DNA of 64,000 nt from Sepioteuthis lessoniana (GCA_963585895.1 OY757921.1:56603454-56667453), one strand, 5' to 3'; shown: positions 1-12,419, counted from the first letter of the stretch. Numbers and translations are program-made. The notes: generated by a model not told the origin, from the letters alone.

Positions 1-1173
1 ACTAGATATTTTGTTTTGAAAAGAATTCTTTTATTTGATAACTGATCAAAATTGCTCCATTTAATTTAGTTGTTTGTTAACAGCAGCTCAGGTTAGAGTG
101 TCAGTTTCTCTCAGTTGTATGATCTGAAATCAACTTAAAAAAACATATCTCTATACTTCTAAAATTTACATTATGTTTCCCTGTATGTAACTGTAACCTA
201 GCAAAAACAGAACATCATAGCAAGAGTTTTATCAAAGTAATATACTTAAAATGCTATAATTTAGAGAGTAAAGCAATTTCCAGTCCAATTTGTAACTGAA
301 TGATAATAATTTTATGGGGTCAGTAATTGTGCTGAACATTTTTTAATCATCCAAATTCTCAATATAATGGCTGTAACTATGAAATGCTAATTAGAATCCT
401 TCACTTTTTCCTAAATTGAACCATCGATATCATTATGAACTGCTGTTACAAAAGGAACCCAACAGGTTCATAGGTCGTCTAGTTAGTTTTGTTTATTCTG
501 CTGGTATCTGTGACTTTAAGATTTATTGGCCTCTCTACTAAAGGTAAGTATGACATAAGGTTAAGTTTAATGTATGTATTTACACCCCACTTGCTGCAAG
601 CAGGATGTGATACAAAGTCAATTTTTGAGTTAAGTAAAGCTGGTTTGAATTCAGATTTTTTTTCTTCTAGACTGGTTGCCTAATTAGGGCTAAAGAACCC
701 AGTTTGCCCTACTATTTATCCATAACAGGAGAAGGAAGATGGGTTCATAGCTTTTCCAAGGGCATTAGTGTGAAGTGAAACATGTCATGGGACCAGTATA
801 TGTGAATGTGTCAATCCCGCGAACAGGTTGTATGTTGTTTGTAGGTGTGGTTGATTGACAGAGGACTGGGCAAATGACAGGCAAGTAGAAAAGTTTAAAT
901 TCAGGTTTTATTGAGTGAATCTTACACAAAAGTTGTATGAGTGTTGAAATCGTGGTTGTAGTATTACATTGGTGTAGTCTCTGTTGGATGTTGAATGTCT
1001 GTGTCATAGAAAGTCTTAGACTCAGCTGTCTGTTAGTTTGTGGTAACAACATGTCTAGAAGGTGAGGGTGGTCTCTGTGCTTGGGCTAGATATAGGGTGT
1101 TACTGTATGGTCAGGTTGTAGATGTTGCTGAAGGTGGTTGATGATGTGGACCCATTGGTTGCAATGGCTGGAC
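1..1173. other. AT-rich non-coding DNA, nothing recognised
   Basis: I see no convincing exon, RNA gene or transposon in this stretch. The short open frames (for example the minus-strand frame at 765-1052) have low-complexity, threonine- and glutamine-rich translations with no family resemblance. It is probably intergenic DNA or unrecognised repeat. Confidence 0.5.
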
Positions 1174-1419
1174 GATTGATGTCCCAGTGTGTTCAATCCT
1201 TGGTTAACCAAGTGTGTGTCGGTGTGGACTCAAGAGTTGGTGCTAGTCAAAGCAGTGAGTTGCTCGTGGACTAGATGCTGCAGATGCCGGTTGTGTGATT
1301 GATGTCCCAGTTTATTCAATCTTTGGTTAACTGGGTGTGTGTCGATGTGGCCTGAAGAGTTGGTGCTAGTCTGAACAGTGAGTTGTTTGTGGACTAGGTG
1401 ATGTAATGCTGGTTGCTTG
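1174..1419 (+). repeat. Two-copy tandem duplication, unit 123 bp
   Basis: The phrase GATTGATGTCCCAGT starts at 1174 and again at 1297. Each copy then runs through a matching TTCAATC-TTGGTTAAC segment, GTGTGTGTCG and AGAGTTGGTGCTAGTC. The copies differ at scattered bases, so the duplication is not recent. The open frames across it are repetitive and do not look like protein. Confidence 0.75.
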
Positions 1420-1777
1420 GTTGCACAGGATGGCTGCTCGGTTAAGCTGGTGTTGGTCTGAAGTTGGTGCTGGCTGCTGCGTCGTCGTCTCATGGTATCT
1501 GCCAGGAAGGTGTAGTGAAGTGACCAAAAGTGATCTCAAAAGAGTTTCTGAAGTTAGCTCTTAGAAGAGCTGTTTTGAATGAGATGGCAGCTGGTCTGGT
1601 TGGCTGTGCTGGGTCCATGGCTGTAATTGGTTGGATTCCACATCTTCTGCTTCAGCTGGTGGTTAGGACGCAAACTTCATGATGGCAGGAGAGGAAACAG
1701 ATGCCTCTCTTCCAAGCTCAAGGGAGCCCAGCTGCCAAGGTGATATTTGTCTCTGTCTTCCACCAGACAGGACTTGA

Positions 1778-2400
1778 CACAAGGTCAATGACCTGAAGGT
1801 CAAATTATAGTAGGGGTTAAGGGAGGTCGGGCACGAGCAGAGACTCAAAACCTGCTGGACTATGGTGGTTATTGGCTCACTTAGTGCATTGTGAACCTGA
1901 TGAGCCTTGCTAGACATGAACTCAAACGTGAGTCCAGGCACAGATGCCTGGTGATAGCTTAAACTGGACCAAGAGGTCCATTGCTATACAATACTGTCAA
2001 TGACATCATTGCCCACCCGAAGGTGGCCCAGCTGAAGCTAGGAGCCATTCGGCCTTGAATCTGTTCTTGACCTTGGGTGGTGGTGCCAAGCTGAAGCCCA
2101 GCTTTATTTGTCACAAGGTCAATGACCCAAAGGTCGGTTTATAGTGGGGGTTAAGGGAGGGGGAGATCAAACTTGAGCCAAAACTCAAACCCTGCTGGAC
2201 TATGCTAGTCATCAGCTCACTTAGTGCGATTTCAACCTGAAGAGCCTTGCAGGACATGGACCCAAACATGAGTCCAGTGCTATACAATGCTGTCAATGAC
2301 ATCATCGTCCACCTGAAGGTGGCTCAGCCAAAGTTGGGAGCCATTCAGCCATGAACCTGTCCTTGACCTTAGGTGCCGGTGCCAAAGCCCAGCTTACTTT
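1778..2400 (+). repeat. Two-copy tandem duplication, unit about 334 bp
   Basis: The phrase CACAAGGTCAATGACC begins at 1778 and again at 2112. Later landmarks recur in the same order: CTGCTGGACTATG, GGCTCACTTAGTGC or its variant, GAGCCTTGC, ACAATGACATCAT-like and GAGCCATTC. The second copy is shorter because it lacks a segment near its middle. It is diverged and satellite-like. No coding potential is evident. Confidence 0.75.
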
Positions 2401-2638
2401 TGGTTACTGCCTGCTATTCATATAGCATTGGCCACTACTACACTGCTGGGCTGAGTGAAATGTTTCTGTACTCAGGAAGTTCCTTTATTAAATATAAGTA
2501 ATAATGACATACTCCATTATACTATGAAGAGGAACTTTTAAATATATATTTTATCCTGTGGTAATAATTTTGTTTCCAAAAGGCTTGTAGAATTAATCCC
2601 TTTTGCCAAATAGTGTGTTAGTAACAGAAGTTCATTCA

Positions 2639-2683
2639 TGACGTAAGTACAACCTTTTGTTGTTTGACGTCACGGGTGACTCA
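2639..2683 (+). promoter_or_regulatory. Cluster of three bZIP (CRE/AP-1) sites
   Basis: Within 45 bp there is a CRE-like TGACGTAA (2639-2646), a full palindromic CRE TGACGTCA (2665-2672) and an AP-1 site TGACTCA (2677-2683). They lie about 0.7 kb upstream of the proposed start codon at 3354, in a locally CpG-containing patch. The match to CREB/ATF and AP-1 binding sites is established knowledge; use in this gene is inferred. Confidence 0.5.
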
Positions 2684-3232
2684 GCGTTTTTTTTAAACCG
2701 GGAATTTTAGGTATCGTAGACGGGACGGCTACGATAAACGCAAAGTTTTGTCCAGGATTTGGACTTGGATCACCAATTCCATTTCGTACACACTTTGGTC
2801 TTGTGGGGAATCTACGCTATGATTATTTTTTTTAAAGGAGGCACGCTTAGAGTTATCATAGTAGAAAATGGAATCAGGTACCCGAGTTCAATTCCTGAAT
2901 GAAAATGATTGGACAGACTGGATCCTTTAGCTTCGGTAATGCAGCCAATCAAGAAAGAAACCTGAATTCAAATCAGCTGTACTCTACTAAAAAATTGACT
3001 TTGTGTCACATTCAGCTTATGTGGAGGGGTTGGGTAAAATACATCCATGACACAATGTAACCTATATGTAAAGTAAAACGAATGAAAAAAATAAACGAAA
3101 TAAAGTTTCAGCAGCCTACAAACAACAATTTAGTTACTAATATCATTGCAATTAATAAATATCTCCAGTAGTCTGTCTGTCTTCCTACTATTAAATTGGT
3201 CATTACTTTGCTCATTACCAGGCGTCTCAGCA

Positions 3233-3290
3233 GTCGCTCCATGGTAACAAGATCCCAGAATGCATTGCAGGCAAAGTATTAATATGGCGG
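3233..3290 (+). promoter_or_regulatory. Core promoter: X-box-like, ZNF143-like and YY1-like sites
   Basis: Three well-known metazoan promoter motifs occur in order. An imperfect RFX X-box palindrome, GTCGCTCCATGGTAAC, covers 3233-3248. A ZNF143/Staf-type CCCAGAATGCATTGCAGGC covers 3254-3272. A YY1-type AATATGGCGG covers 3281-3290. The set ends 63 bp before the proposed ATG at 3354. X-boxes are typical of, though not exclusive to, ciliary genes; the other two are typical of TATA-less housekeeping promoters. There is no TATA box nearby. Confidence 0.6.
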
Positions 3291-3353
3291 TGAAATTCAG
3301 AATGTGTTGATGTCGGCACGAGAAGTACTTTTTGATAATTCTCGGTCGACAGG

Positions 3354-3402
3354 ATGGATTTATCCGAACTTCCAAATTATCGACGAGTCCTTTCTAATCA
3401 AG
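3354..3402 (+). CDS. Unidentified host gene, exon 1 (start codon to splice donor)
   Basis: The ATG at 3354 opens a frame that reads MDLSELPNYRRVLSNQ and then leaves one base (G) before a donor, AAG|GTAATT, at 3403. The exon follows directly on a motif-rich promoter. The downstream exons proposed at 35033 and 36130 have matching phases and stay open. I do not recognise the protein. A longer frame from an ATG at 3304 is in another phase and runs on past the donor, so I did not choose it. The start could differ if transcription starts downstream. Confidence rests on promoter context and phase agreement, not on homology. Confidence 0.5.
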
Positions 3403-5141
3403 GTAATTATAAACAATTGGTTGATTTTGAGTTCTATTAAAATCTTACTTACTGGGAGATGTCCGTTTTTTAAGTGGCGGGGGGAATTTGTTTGTTTTGA
3501 TTTGAAAAGTTGAAAATGTCTGTTGTTGCCCATCCCCATAAAGAAACGGATATTAGGAAGTTTTTTTTTCTCCCTATATGAACAAATTTAATTTAGTTTC
3601 GATTGCAATATTTATTTTAGGGTTATGCCTCTTATTTGCTTGAATTCACTGCCCCCTCGATTTAATTAATTCTCTTTATCCTGCCGTGATTAGTTATATA
3701 CTAACGATTATTCGTTTTACTTATATTTCTTCGAATTTCACAGGATTTATGTATATTATCACTTCAATTATTTGTTAATAATAATAATCTCTCTTTTGTT
3801 ATTGCTGTAAGTTTCACATAAAATATTTTTTTAAATTTCAATAAAGCATGAACTATCTTAAACTTTTAAAGTCAATAAACAATTGACTTACGTTTTTGGA
3901 TTTACTTTTTACAAGTATTTCAACAATTTCATAATTTGAGTAACCAATTGGTCTGATTATTTACTTAACACAAGATTAATTTAACTTAATTTCAAAATAC
4001 ACACTTGTCTAATTAAAAAAAAAGATTAGTTTTTTTTCATTTTTAGAAAGACACTTGTAGATTATAGTTGAAATAAAAAGTATTTTACACATTTCAAGAC
4101 ATTTTTTGGTATATTTCAGAAATGTCTTTTTATGTAGTGAATATAATTTTTTAAAGACTTATTTACTTAAAAAGATATTTTCAGGTGACGCTAAATTGAA
4201 GTGAATATTTTTTAAGACTTTCAACTTAAAACTAAAATTTATTGTTTTATTTACTTTTTATTGCAGTAGTTTATATTTAAAAAATATCCTATTTTGGTTT
4301 TAGGTTATAAAAATATGTGATGAAAAAACGAAGATATTTTAGTCAAAATTCTATTTTTTTTTAACCTTATAAATAGAACTTGGAGTTTACTGAATATCCT
4401 AAAATTTATTATTTAGATTCCAGTGTTCATTTTCTATATCATGAAAAATTTGAATCCTGTTTGCACAATTCAATTAATTCTTTTATTTTGAAAAAGTTAA
4501 GATTTTTTAAAATATTAAGCAAAAACAATGCAATGTCTGGAAAATTTGATCATGTACTATTCAAAAGAAAGATTTTCCCTTAAAAAGGACATACTATGTT
4601 TTTTTTCTTTTTCTCAAAATGTGTGTCTACCATGTAAATTAGGCATTAATTTTTGTTGTTTGCTGAACCGTGATTTTTTTTAAGACTATGATTTTAAAAT
4701 GCTCAATACCTGCTAAAGCCGCGTGATCTAAAAGAGGCAAAATGTGTAAAGATTATTATTTAATATGAATGGCAAGGGAACTGAAAGTCTTGTTTATACT
4801 GTTTTATGAATTTACATGTCACTCCCAAAACTCGTTTTCAACGAAAAATGTAGTTATCTCCCATTATCTTCATAAAACTTGGTACCTAGACAAACTTCTC
4901 TATAATTAGTTTTAAAGTTCGCATCTCAGATTACATTGTCAATTTAGTTTAGGTGTTTTAGAAATCTGAGGATAAGATCATCATCCATGAATTTGGGAAC
5001 ATTTTCTAGTTTTTTGATATTTAACTTTTAAAGGTTAAATGTTTGGTTATTTGTTTTAATTTGGGGGTACTGGTTTCATTTATTGAGGTTTTAATCCATT
5101 TTGATTTTATGATAAACTAAATATTTGTTAAATGTTTACAG
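3403..5141. other. AT-rich intron DNA, nothing recognised
   Basis: This is the first part of the proposed intron 1. It is very AT-rich with many homopolymer runs. I found no transposon signature, exon with paired splice sites or RNA gene here. Confidence 0.5.
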
Positions 5142-5146
5142 TAGAT

Positions 5147-5322
5147 TGTAGAGTAGGAATGGAAGGTTCCATTAGGTAATGGAGAACTTCCGGAGGTAGA
5201 CATGGGAAGATCTAAGTTAACTCTTCTTGTTATGAAAAACAGCCAAGTATGTATATTTTAGTATTCATATTTGATACTGGAATAAAATAATTACTACTAT
5301 GATTCATTGTGGTTACTTTACA
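5147..5322 (+). repeat. 5' LTR of the old Ty3/Gypsy fossil
   Basis: It begins TGTAGAG and ends with CA directly before a TGG primer-site-like sequence. It shares GGAAGGTYCCATTAGGTAAT and GTATATTTTAGTATTCAT with the copy at 11742-11930. Confidence 0.75.
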
Positions 5323-6206
5323 TGGTGCTGCAAACAGGATCTGGTGGAATTATCTTAGAAAAATAAGATTTGGTATTGACACTAGGTGGTATTCTTGATT
5401 TAATTACTCAACTCGTGCAACAAATGATAGAGCTACAGAGGGAAACTATTGCTCTTTGGAAGGATGAAACTCCTAACACAATGCAGATGTCCAGCACAAA
5501 AAACACTGTCTTATTATTGACCTCAACACAACTGACAATGACAGCATTATTCCTTGATGCTTGAACCTGGTATAAGGAGATGTGTGAGTTTTACCAACCT
5601 AGTCAAAATATGCAATGAGAATAACATGCTCATCTGAAGTTGACAGGCCCCTTTTTGACTTTATAGGGGATGAAACCTTGAATTCAGCTACTGAGGAAAG
5701 GCTTTTGTTATGCATCCAATTTGTTACGGTAAAAGGTTAACAAAAAGAAGTCTACTGACAGACTTTTCATTCTATATGTCAAGTAGAAGACAAGTCAATA
5801 ACTCATGTCTTAGCAAGTTTATAAGCTCAAACTAAATTTTGTTCATTCACAGTCAATTTTCCCAACACAGAAGGCTATGGTCAGTGAGTTAATTATTTGT
5901 GCAACATGATAGCTGAATTGATGGTTGTGGCACTTGCCTATATGGTGCACCAAAGGAGGCTGCCAATCTCATTACACTCATGAGCAAAAGTTTAACTGAC
6001 TCATCAGTTTGAAAATGACGGACAAATCAGCTGCATGGTTACTGAATGATGTTGGCTCATCAACCTCACCCTACCTACAGATATCTAGTTACAAGTGCTC
6101 TGTGGTTCAACAACCCCAAAGAATTAACATACCTGCTTCTTCACTAAATAAGAATCTTTGTGTGAGTTGTTGGAAGACATACTACTCTAGTGTATTAATT
6201 AGTTAA

Positions 6207-8479
6207 AGAAGTTGTCCAGCTGCTAAACTGGTATGTTGTCACCTAGTCAATCATTTGATCAATTGATGCTTGATCTTCCCAGATAGAAGATCAAATCTCA
6301 GTTGAATCGGCCGCCTACCCACATATTTTTTTTGATTCAGGCAACTGATATCTACGAATTCGTCAGAAGTTAAAATGTTGAGCCAGATGACAATTCATTG
6401 ATAAAACAAAAATTAGTCAAAATCCAGAGATGATGAAATACGGGTTTGAAATGAATAACAAAATTAAAAAAAAAAAATGAGAGTTGAGAAAAAAAAAGGC
6501 TTCTATTCCAATGTTCCATCTTTCGTGAATATTACAGCAGTATATGTATATTTTTTTATTTTTTCGAAGCCATCCTGGTTATGTGACAGTTAGCCTTAGT
6601 TCACAGTCCATTTTTTAATTTTACTTTGAACCTTGCGAATTCTTCTCAAATGTTGTGTTATTAATTTCCTTCGGCTTGTTGGAAAATTAGAGTAAAAAGA
6701 GATAATCTAGTACAAGGCTTTTTCTCGGAGCTGTTTTTTTGTCTGGTAGCTTGCTGGAATCTCTTTTCTAATCTACCAAACCTTTTGGTTTTATCAATTT
6801 TTCTCTCTTCCTCAAGTGGGCATGTCGCACCTGACCACTTCTTTTCATAATTCAATCTGATTGGTCACTGCCAGATGCTTCTTCTCCCACTCCGTTTCTT
6901 TAGCTCCTATGGCTGTCACCAGGGGTAAGACAATGTCCCTTCATTCTGATTGGTCCTAACAGACACTTTTGTGTTTTACTACTAGGAGAGAGGGGGGGGT
7001 TCTGTAGTATCTGTTTGCCAGCATTCCCCTCTCATCCCCATCACTTCAATCACATTGTATTCTCCCCTTTTCTTTCTGAAATTCTTTATCTTCAATTTTG
7101 CAACACCTGTTAAATGTCTTAGATTATTTTGGTTTTCCCAACAATCCTTTCTCACCTTTTTACAACTTTTGGCCATGTCACCCGAACACAATATACTCCT
7201 TTATCACAAGTGTGTAATGTGTAAATAATATCTTACCAAATTCCTCAGAGAATATTTGGATTCTGTTATTTTTCCATTGTTCTCGGCTGTCAACTTCACC
7301 TCTTCTCAAACCTTGTGATAACTTTCTTTACTCATAAACACCACAATGGTTATAGCCTTTTTGGTGTTGATAATTTTTTTTCTAGATCTTCCATTTCTTT
7401 CTTTCTTCATTCACAAAAAAAGAAAAAAAATAACTTTTCATGATTTGTTGATGTACTGTCTTGATCTTCTAAAATCCAGGTATTAACTTAATTCTTCTAA
7501 AATCCCTGTCGCATGTGTGTGTGTGGGGGGGGAGAGGAATTCTACTATGTTATATATTATAATTGCAGAGTTAGGGGGTCATATAAAAAAGGTATGTTGG
7601 AAATCTACTAAAGTTGAAATTGGAACCATCAACCAAACTACAAAGTGTGAGATAGTGTGATTGGTTCATGTTTTCAAACACTAGTCTGAAAGTTCCCCAC
7701 TCGCTATGCTAGCTGGTCAAAACAGAGGGGTAAAACTGGTTTAATATTGCCAAGTGTTGTGCCTCATCTCTTGTATAGAAAGGAGGTATCTCGGTTCCAC
7801 CTCCATCACTGACAATAGAAGTAATCAAACCCACACTTTATTTGGATGCACTCAGACTGATCCAATGAACTATGGTAGTCATTACATTCTCTCATTTGCC
7901 AGTACAGTGTCTCAAACTTGTTCAAGTGAACCAGATATTAAAACTACTCAGATACCCAGAAAAGTATCTTGTGCTAACTAGTCATCGAATATGTGGCATT
8001 ATGGACAGCAACCTTGATATAAAGGGTATGATGTTTATGCATATAAGAATTGGCTTGAGGGAGACACAACAGATGGTTTACATGTCAAACAATATGTCTG
8101 GTTTTTACTTACCAATCTGCTCTGAAGGATCTACATCTGTTGCCACCTGATTTCCCAGCCCAGACATCGTAGCTTAACTCTGAAAGTCACTAAGGAAAAA
8201 GCCTTGTACATACGCCTGCATTGAGAGTCCATTCCACCAATGCCTTGTACCATCCCATTACCTCCAACAGAAACAAGTCCAGTGCATTTAATACATGCCC
8301 ACACCAACCCTAACAAACGATAACAGGAAAGCCAGTGGATATTACCTTTGCTCCTGATGTGACACCAATCAGTACCTTACCAGTGGAAGAAAAAAATTGA
8401 AGCAAGATCTCAATCAAAATGTTGCAATTGATTTTATTGAACTGGTGCCAGTGGGTACTCCTATGACCTAGTGCTTAAG
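6207..8479. other. Unassigned interior of the old Ty3/Gypsy fossil
   Basis: This stretch lies between the gag-like and reverse-transcriptase remnants. I could not assign its short open frames to a known domain. Part of it may be a further unrecognised insertion. Confidence 0.35.
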
Positions 8480-10748
8480 GATGGTAGTTGCACCTAAAAA
8501 AAATAGCTCTCTAAGATGCATGGTGGACCTTCAAAAACTGAATGCTACCACGATGAGAGAAACCCATCACATCCTATTCCCATTTAATCGGGTTTCCATC
8601 ATACTGACTCATACCAGGAAAACAGTTCTGGATGCATGGAACAAGACACCACCAAACTTATGACTGAATGGGTTCGGTACAAATATCTTTATGTCCTTCC
8701 AAGGATTTCTCATGTCTAGAGATAGATATACCCATCAGTTCGATAATATTACAGTTAACATAGTTTAGAAAACCTGTTGCATATATGATAGCTTCCTTTG
8801 GGATGGTTCTATGGAGTCTTTGTTCTTGAACACAATGGATTATGTAACCCACTGTGGGAAGAATGGGATCGTTTTTAACCCTGATGAATTCGACTTTGCA
8901 GAGAATGAGGTGAAGTTTGTATGGTTCTTGACTGAGGCCATTTTTTATTTTCCTACCTTAACAAATATCACAGGCATCAGGTCCTGGTTGGGACTTGTGA
9001 CTTGGGTATACTATGCATTCTCTCAAGTGTAAGTGATGGCCTCCTTCCTGGAAATTACTGTGTTTGAGAAACAGAAAGTTTTATTGGTACTAAATGCTTG
9101 ACCAACTTTTTAAGGGTTCTAAGTAAGTAATTGTGTGGAAAATTCAAGATGGAGTCTATTGGAAAATTATATCCAACCTAACACTTACTTTTTTGTAAAC
9201 CTTCTTGGAGAAAAAAAGAACAAGTCAAATTTCATTGCATATATTAAAGTACTTATACACACATATACATATATTAACCCAAACAAATGCACAATTAAAT
9301 TAACACTTAGCTTGGGTCTTCATGTTCCCTTTTCGAAGAATAGTTGACTTCAAAGATTTCTTTTTTTTTTTTTTTTTTAAACGTTGGCAAATTGAAGCGA
9401 TGTCCTTTAAAAGCGATGTCTTTCCTTGTTGAAAAGTTTTGACTGTCTTTTTTTAAAAAAACGTCTGCTTATTTATTCATAAAAGTAATATATACACAAA
9501 GACAGCTTTTTATTCTTAACCAATAAAAAGCGTCTTTTTAATTATTCATAAAATTAAGACATATTTTTTTTTACTTTACAAAATTATATTGAAGGAATAT
9601 TTATTTCTAACAAGTCAGGATGTTTGAGTTCAATAAACTGACATGCCTTTCAACAAATGTGTAGACTCATTTTACAAGGCAATGACAACTGATACATTTG
9701 AACCAATCATCAGTGCAATCAAGGCTGCATTCACATCCACACACGAACATTATTCCAGTTTGAGGTCTGTCTCATAGGATAGGATCATTACTGCAGCAGC
9801 AGTAGTTGTTGATGAAAAATGCCAGACTCTGGCAGAATATATACATAGGTTGGCTTCAACAAATCACACCATGGCTTCCTGTTGGTGATCTCTTGATTTT
9901 GGCCCATGCCTAAGGAATTGTACTGGGTTGAAGGATTACTAATCAAAGAGAATAAAATCCTTATACCTAGACTACTTCATGCAGAAGTACTCTAATTTTT
10001 ATATTCTGCACACCAGGGTGTAAATGGCATGCTAATAAATGAGACAATGCTTATTTTGGCAGGGTTTTGATGCTAGTGTGCAGCAGACCAGAGCCTAATG
10101 CCAGGTATTTTTTTTCTCTATTGTCCCATCACAGTCTAAAGAGCCCTTGATGCCACTATCTAACCCTTAATTCTTTTTCCAACAAACTGTGATTGACTTT
10201 TTCAACCTACACAGTAGAAATTATGTTATAAATACAGATTGGTACACTGGGTGGAAGTAACTCTATTGTCATCTGGGAAGGCCAAGGATTGGAAAATATG
10301 GAAGTGTACTTCATTGGCTTGCTATCCACTAAGCAATGGCTGTACAGAACTGGCTGTTAAAATGGCTAAACATATACTTGCTGACAATACTGGCAGCTGT
10401 GGTTGGCTGTATCATGATTGTGCTGCCTGTGCTTTGCTGACCCAATGCAGCTCTCTTGTCTAGGATCTTGATGTGTCTCTTATGTTATACAATCATGTTA
10501 CTTCCCTGTCTTTAGGGACAAATACTAGACATGTAAACAGCGGATAATAATGGTGAACTGAAAGAGGTTGCAATTGCTAAGATGTTATGCAGTACAAGCA
10601 CTTTTATAATGAACATCATTGCCCACTTTGGGAATTACAGATTGGTGATTTTCTTCATATCAAGAGAGCCTTTACCCCTGTCAATGGATGAAAACAGGGA
10701 AGATTGGTGAGACACTCAGTAACAAGCAGTACTGTGTGCAGGTGGATG

Positions 10749-11216
10749 TGTAACATGTTGACCTTTGACCCAGCCGTCAATCAAGAAATAGGTGTATCTG
10801 GTCAAAGATATCAGGGTGTCACCTTGACGGGTTGAATTTGGTGCAATTGCAGCGTCCACAAGAGGAAGGTGGGCATCAAACAATTATATCACTGGGTGCG
10901 ACAGACGGTTTTGGGTTAGTTGGAGTCAGTTTGTTGGAGTTCGAGTTGCAGTTCGAGGCAGTGAGAACCAGCTCAAGATAGAGGGCTTGGGTTCTCAGGA
11001 CCCCGGTTGAGCAGCTCAGCAGAATAAGGAAGAAGTGCTGCTATGACCCGAGGAACTTTGGGTCAATATGTTGCAGTCTGTTCCATCTCCAACTCGCCTC
11101 TCACATACAACCCTTTTGAATAAAGTGTGAGAGGTATATTTTTCTAAAGAAGTGTGTTCGTTCATCATTATTATTGATTAGGTTTCCGCATATATATGTA
11201 TCATGGCTATACAACA
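10749..11216 (+). repeat. Solo LTR inserted in the old Ty3/Gypsy fossil
   Basis: It begins TGTAACATG and ends CTATACAACA, with a 4-bp duplication GATG on both sides (10745-10748, 11217-11220). It carries an AATAAA signal followed by GTGTGAGAGGTATATTTTTC. That segment and the terminal CTATAYAACA are shared with the solo LTR at 46431-46694 and the piece at 43810-43989, so all three belong to one LTR family. No internal region is present. Confidence 0.6.
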
Positions 11217-11741
11217 GATGAAATCATTTAAGTAACTCTGTATAACCATTGCTTCCTCTATCAGATCCACCTAGTTATTGACAACCCACGTCCTTCTATC
11301 CAGGGAACAGGTCCCTCGATCTCATGGCACTCTGATTTACTGCTGGTTCAAGATAGCAACATAGAAAATGGATTAACCATATCAAGGCCAAAACCATATG
11401 ATACTTGCAGATCCTTGGGTCCTGCCACAGCAACCCAGTAAATTCTCTATGGTGATCAGCACAGATTATAATTCCTTTTCACCTAATATATAACATAAAC
11501 CAAATAACCTGAGTAATGAACCATAAGAATTGGAAAATGATGACACTGCAGATTCAATAGATCGAATACAAAATAATATTGGAGATCATCAATATTGGGT
11601 GACACTAACCCCAAGTCAATGGCCTCATTGAAACATGCAATCATCTTATCCCCACAAATGTGAGGACAATCACACATATTCTCAGGCAAACCTTCAACTA
11701 ACCATGTCAATTTGTCCTGTTGTCAGAGAGGAGCAGGGGCA

Positions 11742-11930
11742 TGTAGAGGAGTAGTGGAAGGTCCCATTAGGTAATTAAGGACTTCCAGAGGCAGATATGG
11801 GAAGACATAAGTTAAGTCCTCCCATATTCAAACGGCCTAGTGACCAGAGGCCAAGTGTGTATATTTTAGTATTCATGTTTGATACTGAAAGAAAACAGTT
11901 ACATTCATTATTTGTTGTGGTTAGTTTACA
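11742..11930 (+). repeat. 3' LTR of the old Ty3/Gypsy fossil
   Basis: It begins TGTAGAG and ends TTTACA, followed by the TAGAT target duplication. It is slightly longer than the 5' LTR because of an extra internal segment, and well diverged from it. Confidence 0.75.
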
Positions 11931-12419
11931 TAGATTTTGTTCAAGGAAAATCTTGATTTAGATTTGAAAAATGGAGAATATCTTTTTATTTTCAATAAAC
12001 AGAATAAACTGATTATGTAAGCATAAACAAACATAACATTTATGAAATCTATGAGGTGTTAAAAAGATATTTGGACTGAAGCTGTACTTACCAAGACAGA
12101 AATAAATAATGAATGAAATGTTAATTTTCTCTGAAATAGTCACTTTGGCATTCAATACTTATTCCAGAGTTTCCCATTGGTTGAAGCACCTTTACTCCTC
12201 TTTTGATATAGTGTGAACCTTTGCTGTCTTATTTATTTTAATGTCCATCATGTCCACAAATCTTATCCTTTAGGATGGAGGGTACTGCATTTTTACCCTC
12301 CTCTATTTCACCAAACACTGCCTTCATGATTTTCTTTCAAACTGGCACCAACTCGCATAGATGCCAAGATATCACTTTTTTATTCTAGATTGAATCAAAT
12401 GTTTTTGCAATATTTTGGT

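Larger units (their letters stand above)
5147..11930 (+). mobile_element. Very old Ty3/Gypsy-type LTR retrotransposon fossil
   Basis: The ends are diverged LTRs (5147-5322 and 11742-11930) flanked by a perfect 5-bp target duplication, TAGAT (5142-5146 and 11931-11935). A primer-site-like TGGTGCTGCAAACAGG follows the 5' LTR. Recognisable remnants in order are gag-like sequence (about 5370-6200), reverse transcriptase (about 8480-9040) and integrase (about 10240-10470). The integrase piece resembles that of the Ty3/Gypsy copy at 22.9-28.5 kb. It is badly broken throughout, with many breaks, and is one of the oldest insertions in the window. A solo LTR of another family sits inside it at 10749-11216. 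Confidence 0.75.

Noticed and set aside
1230-2305. Minus-strand open frames of 64-92 aa
   Set aside because: They lie across tandem duplications and read as repetitive His/Gln/Thr- or Leu/Ser-rich peptides. No splice or homology support.
6661-7191. Minus-strand frames with Lys-rich translations
   Set aside because: They lie inside the old LTR fossil, match no domain I know, and have no start or splice context. Probably chance.
9361-9379. Poly-T run as a retroposon tail
   Set aside because: No retroposon body or target duplication is visible beside it; it is more likely simple slippage in AT-rich DNA.
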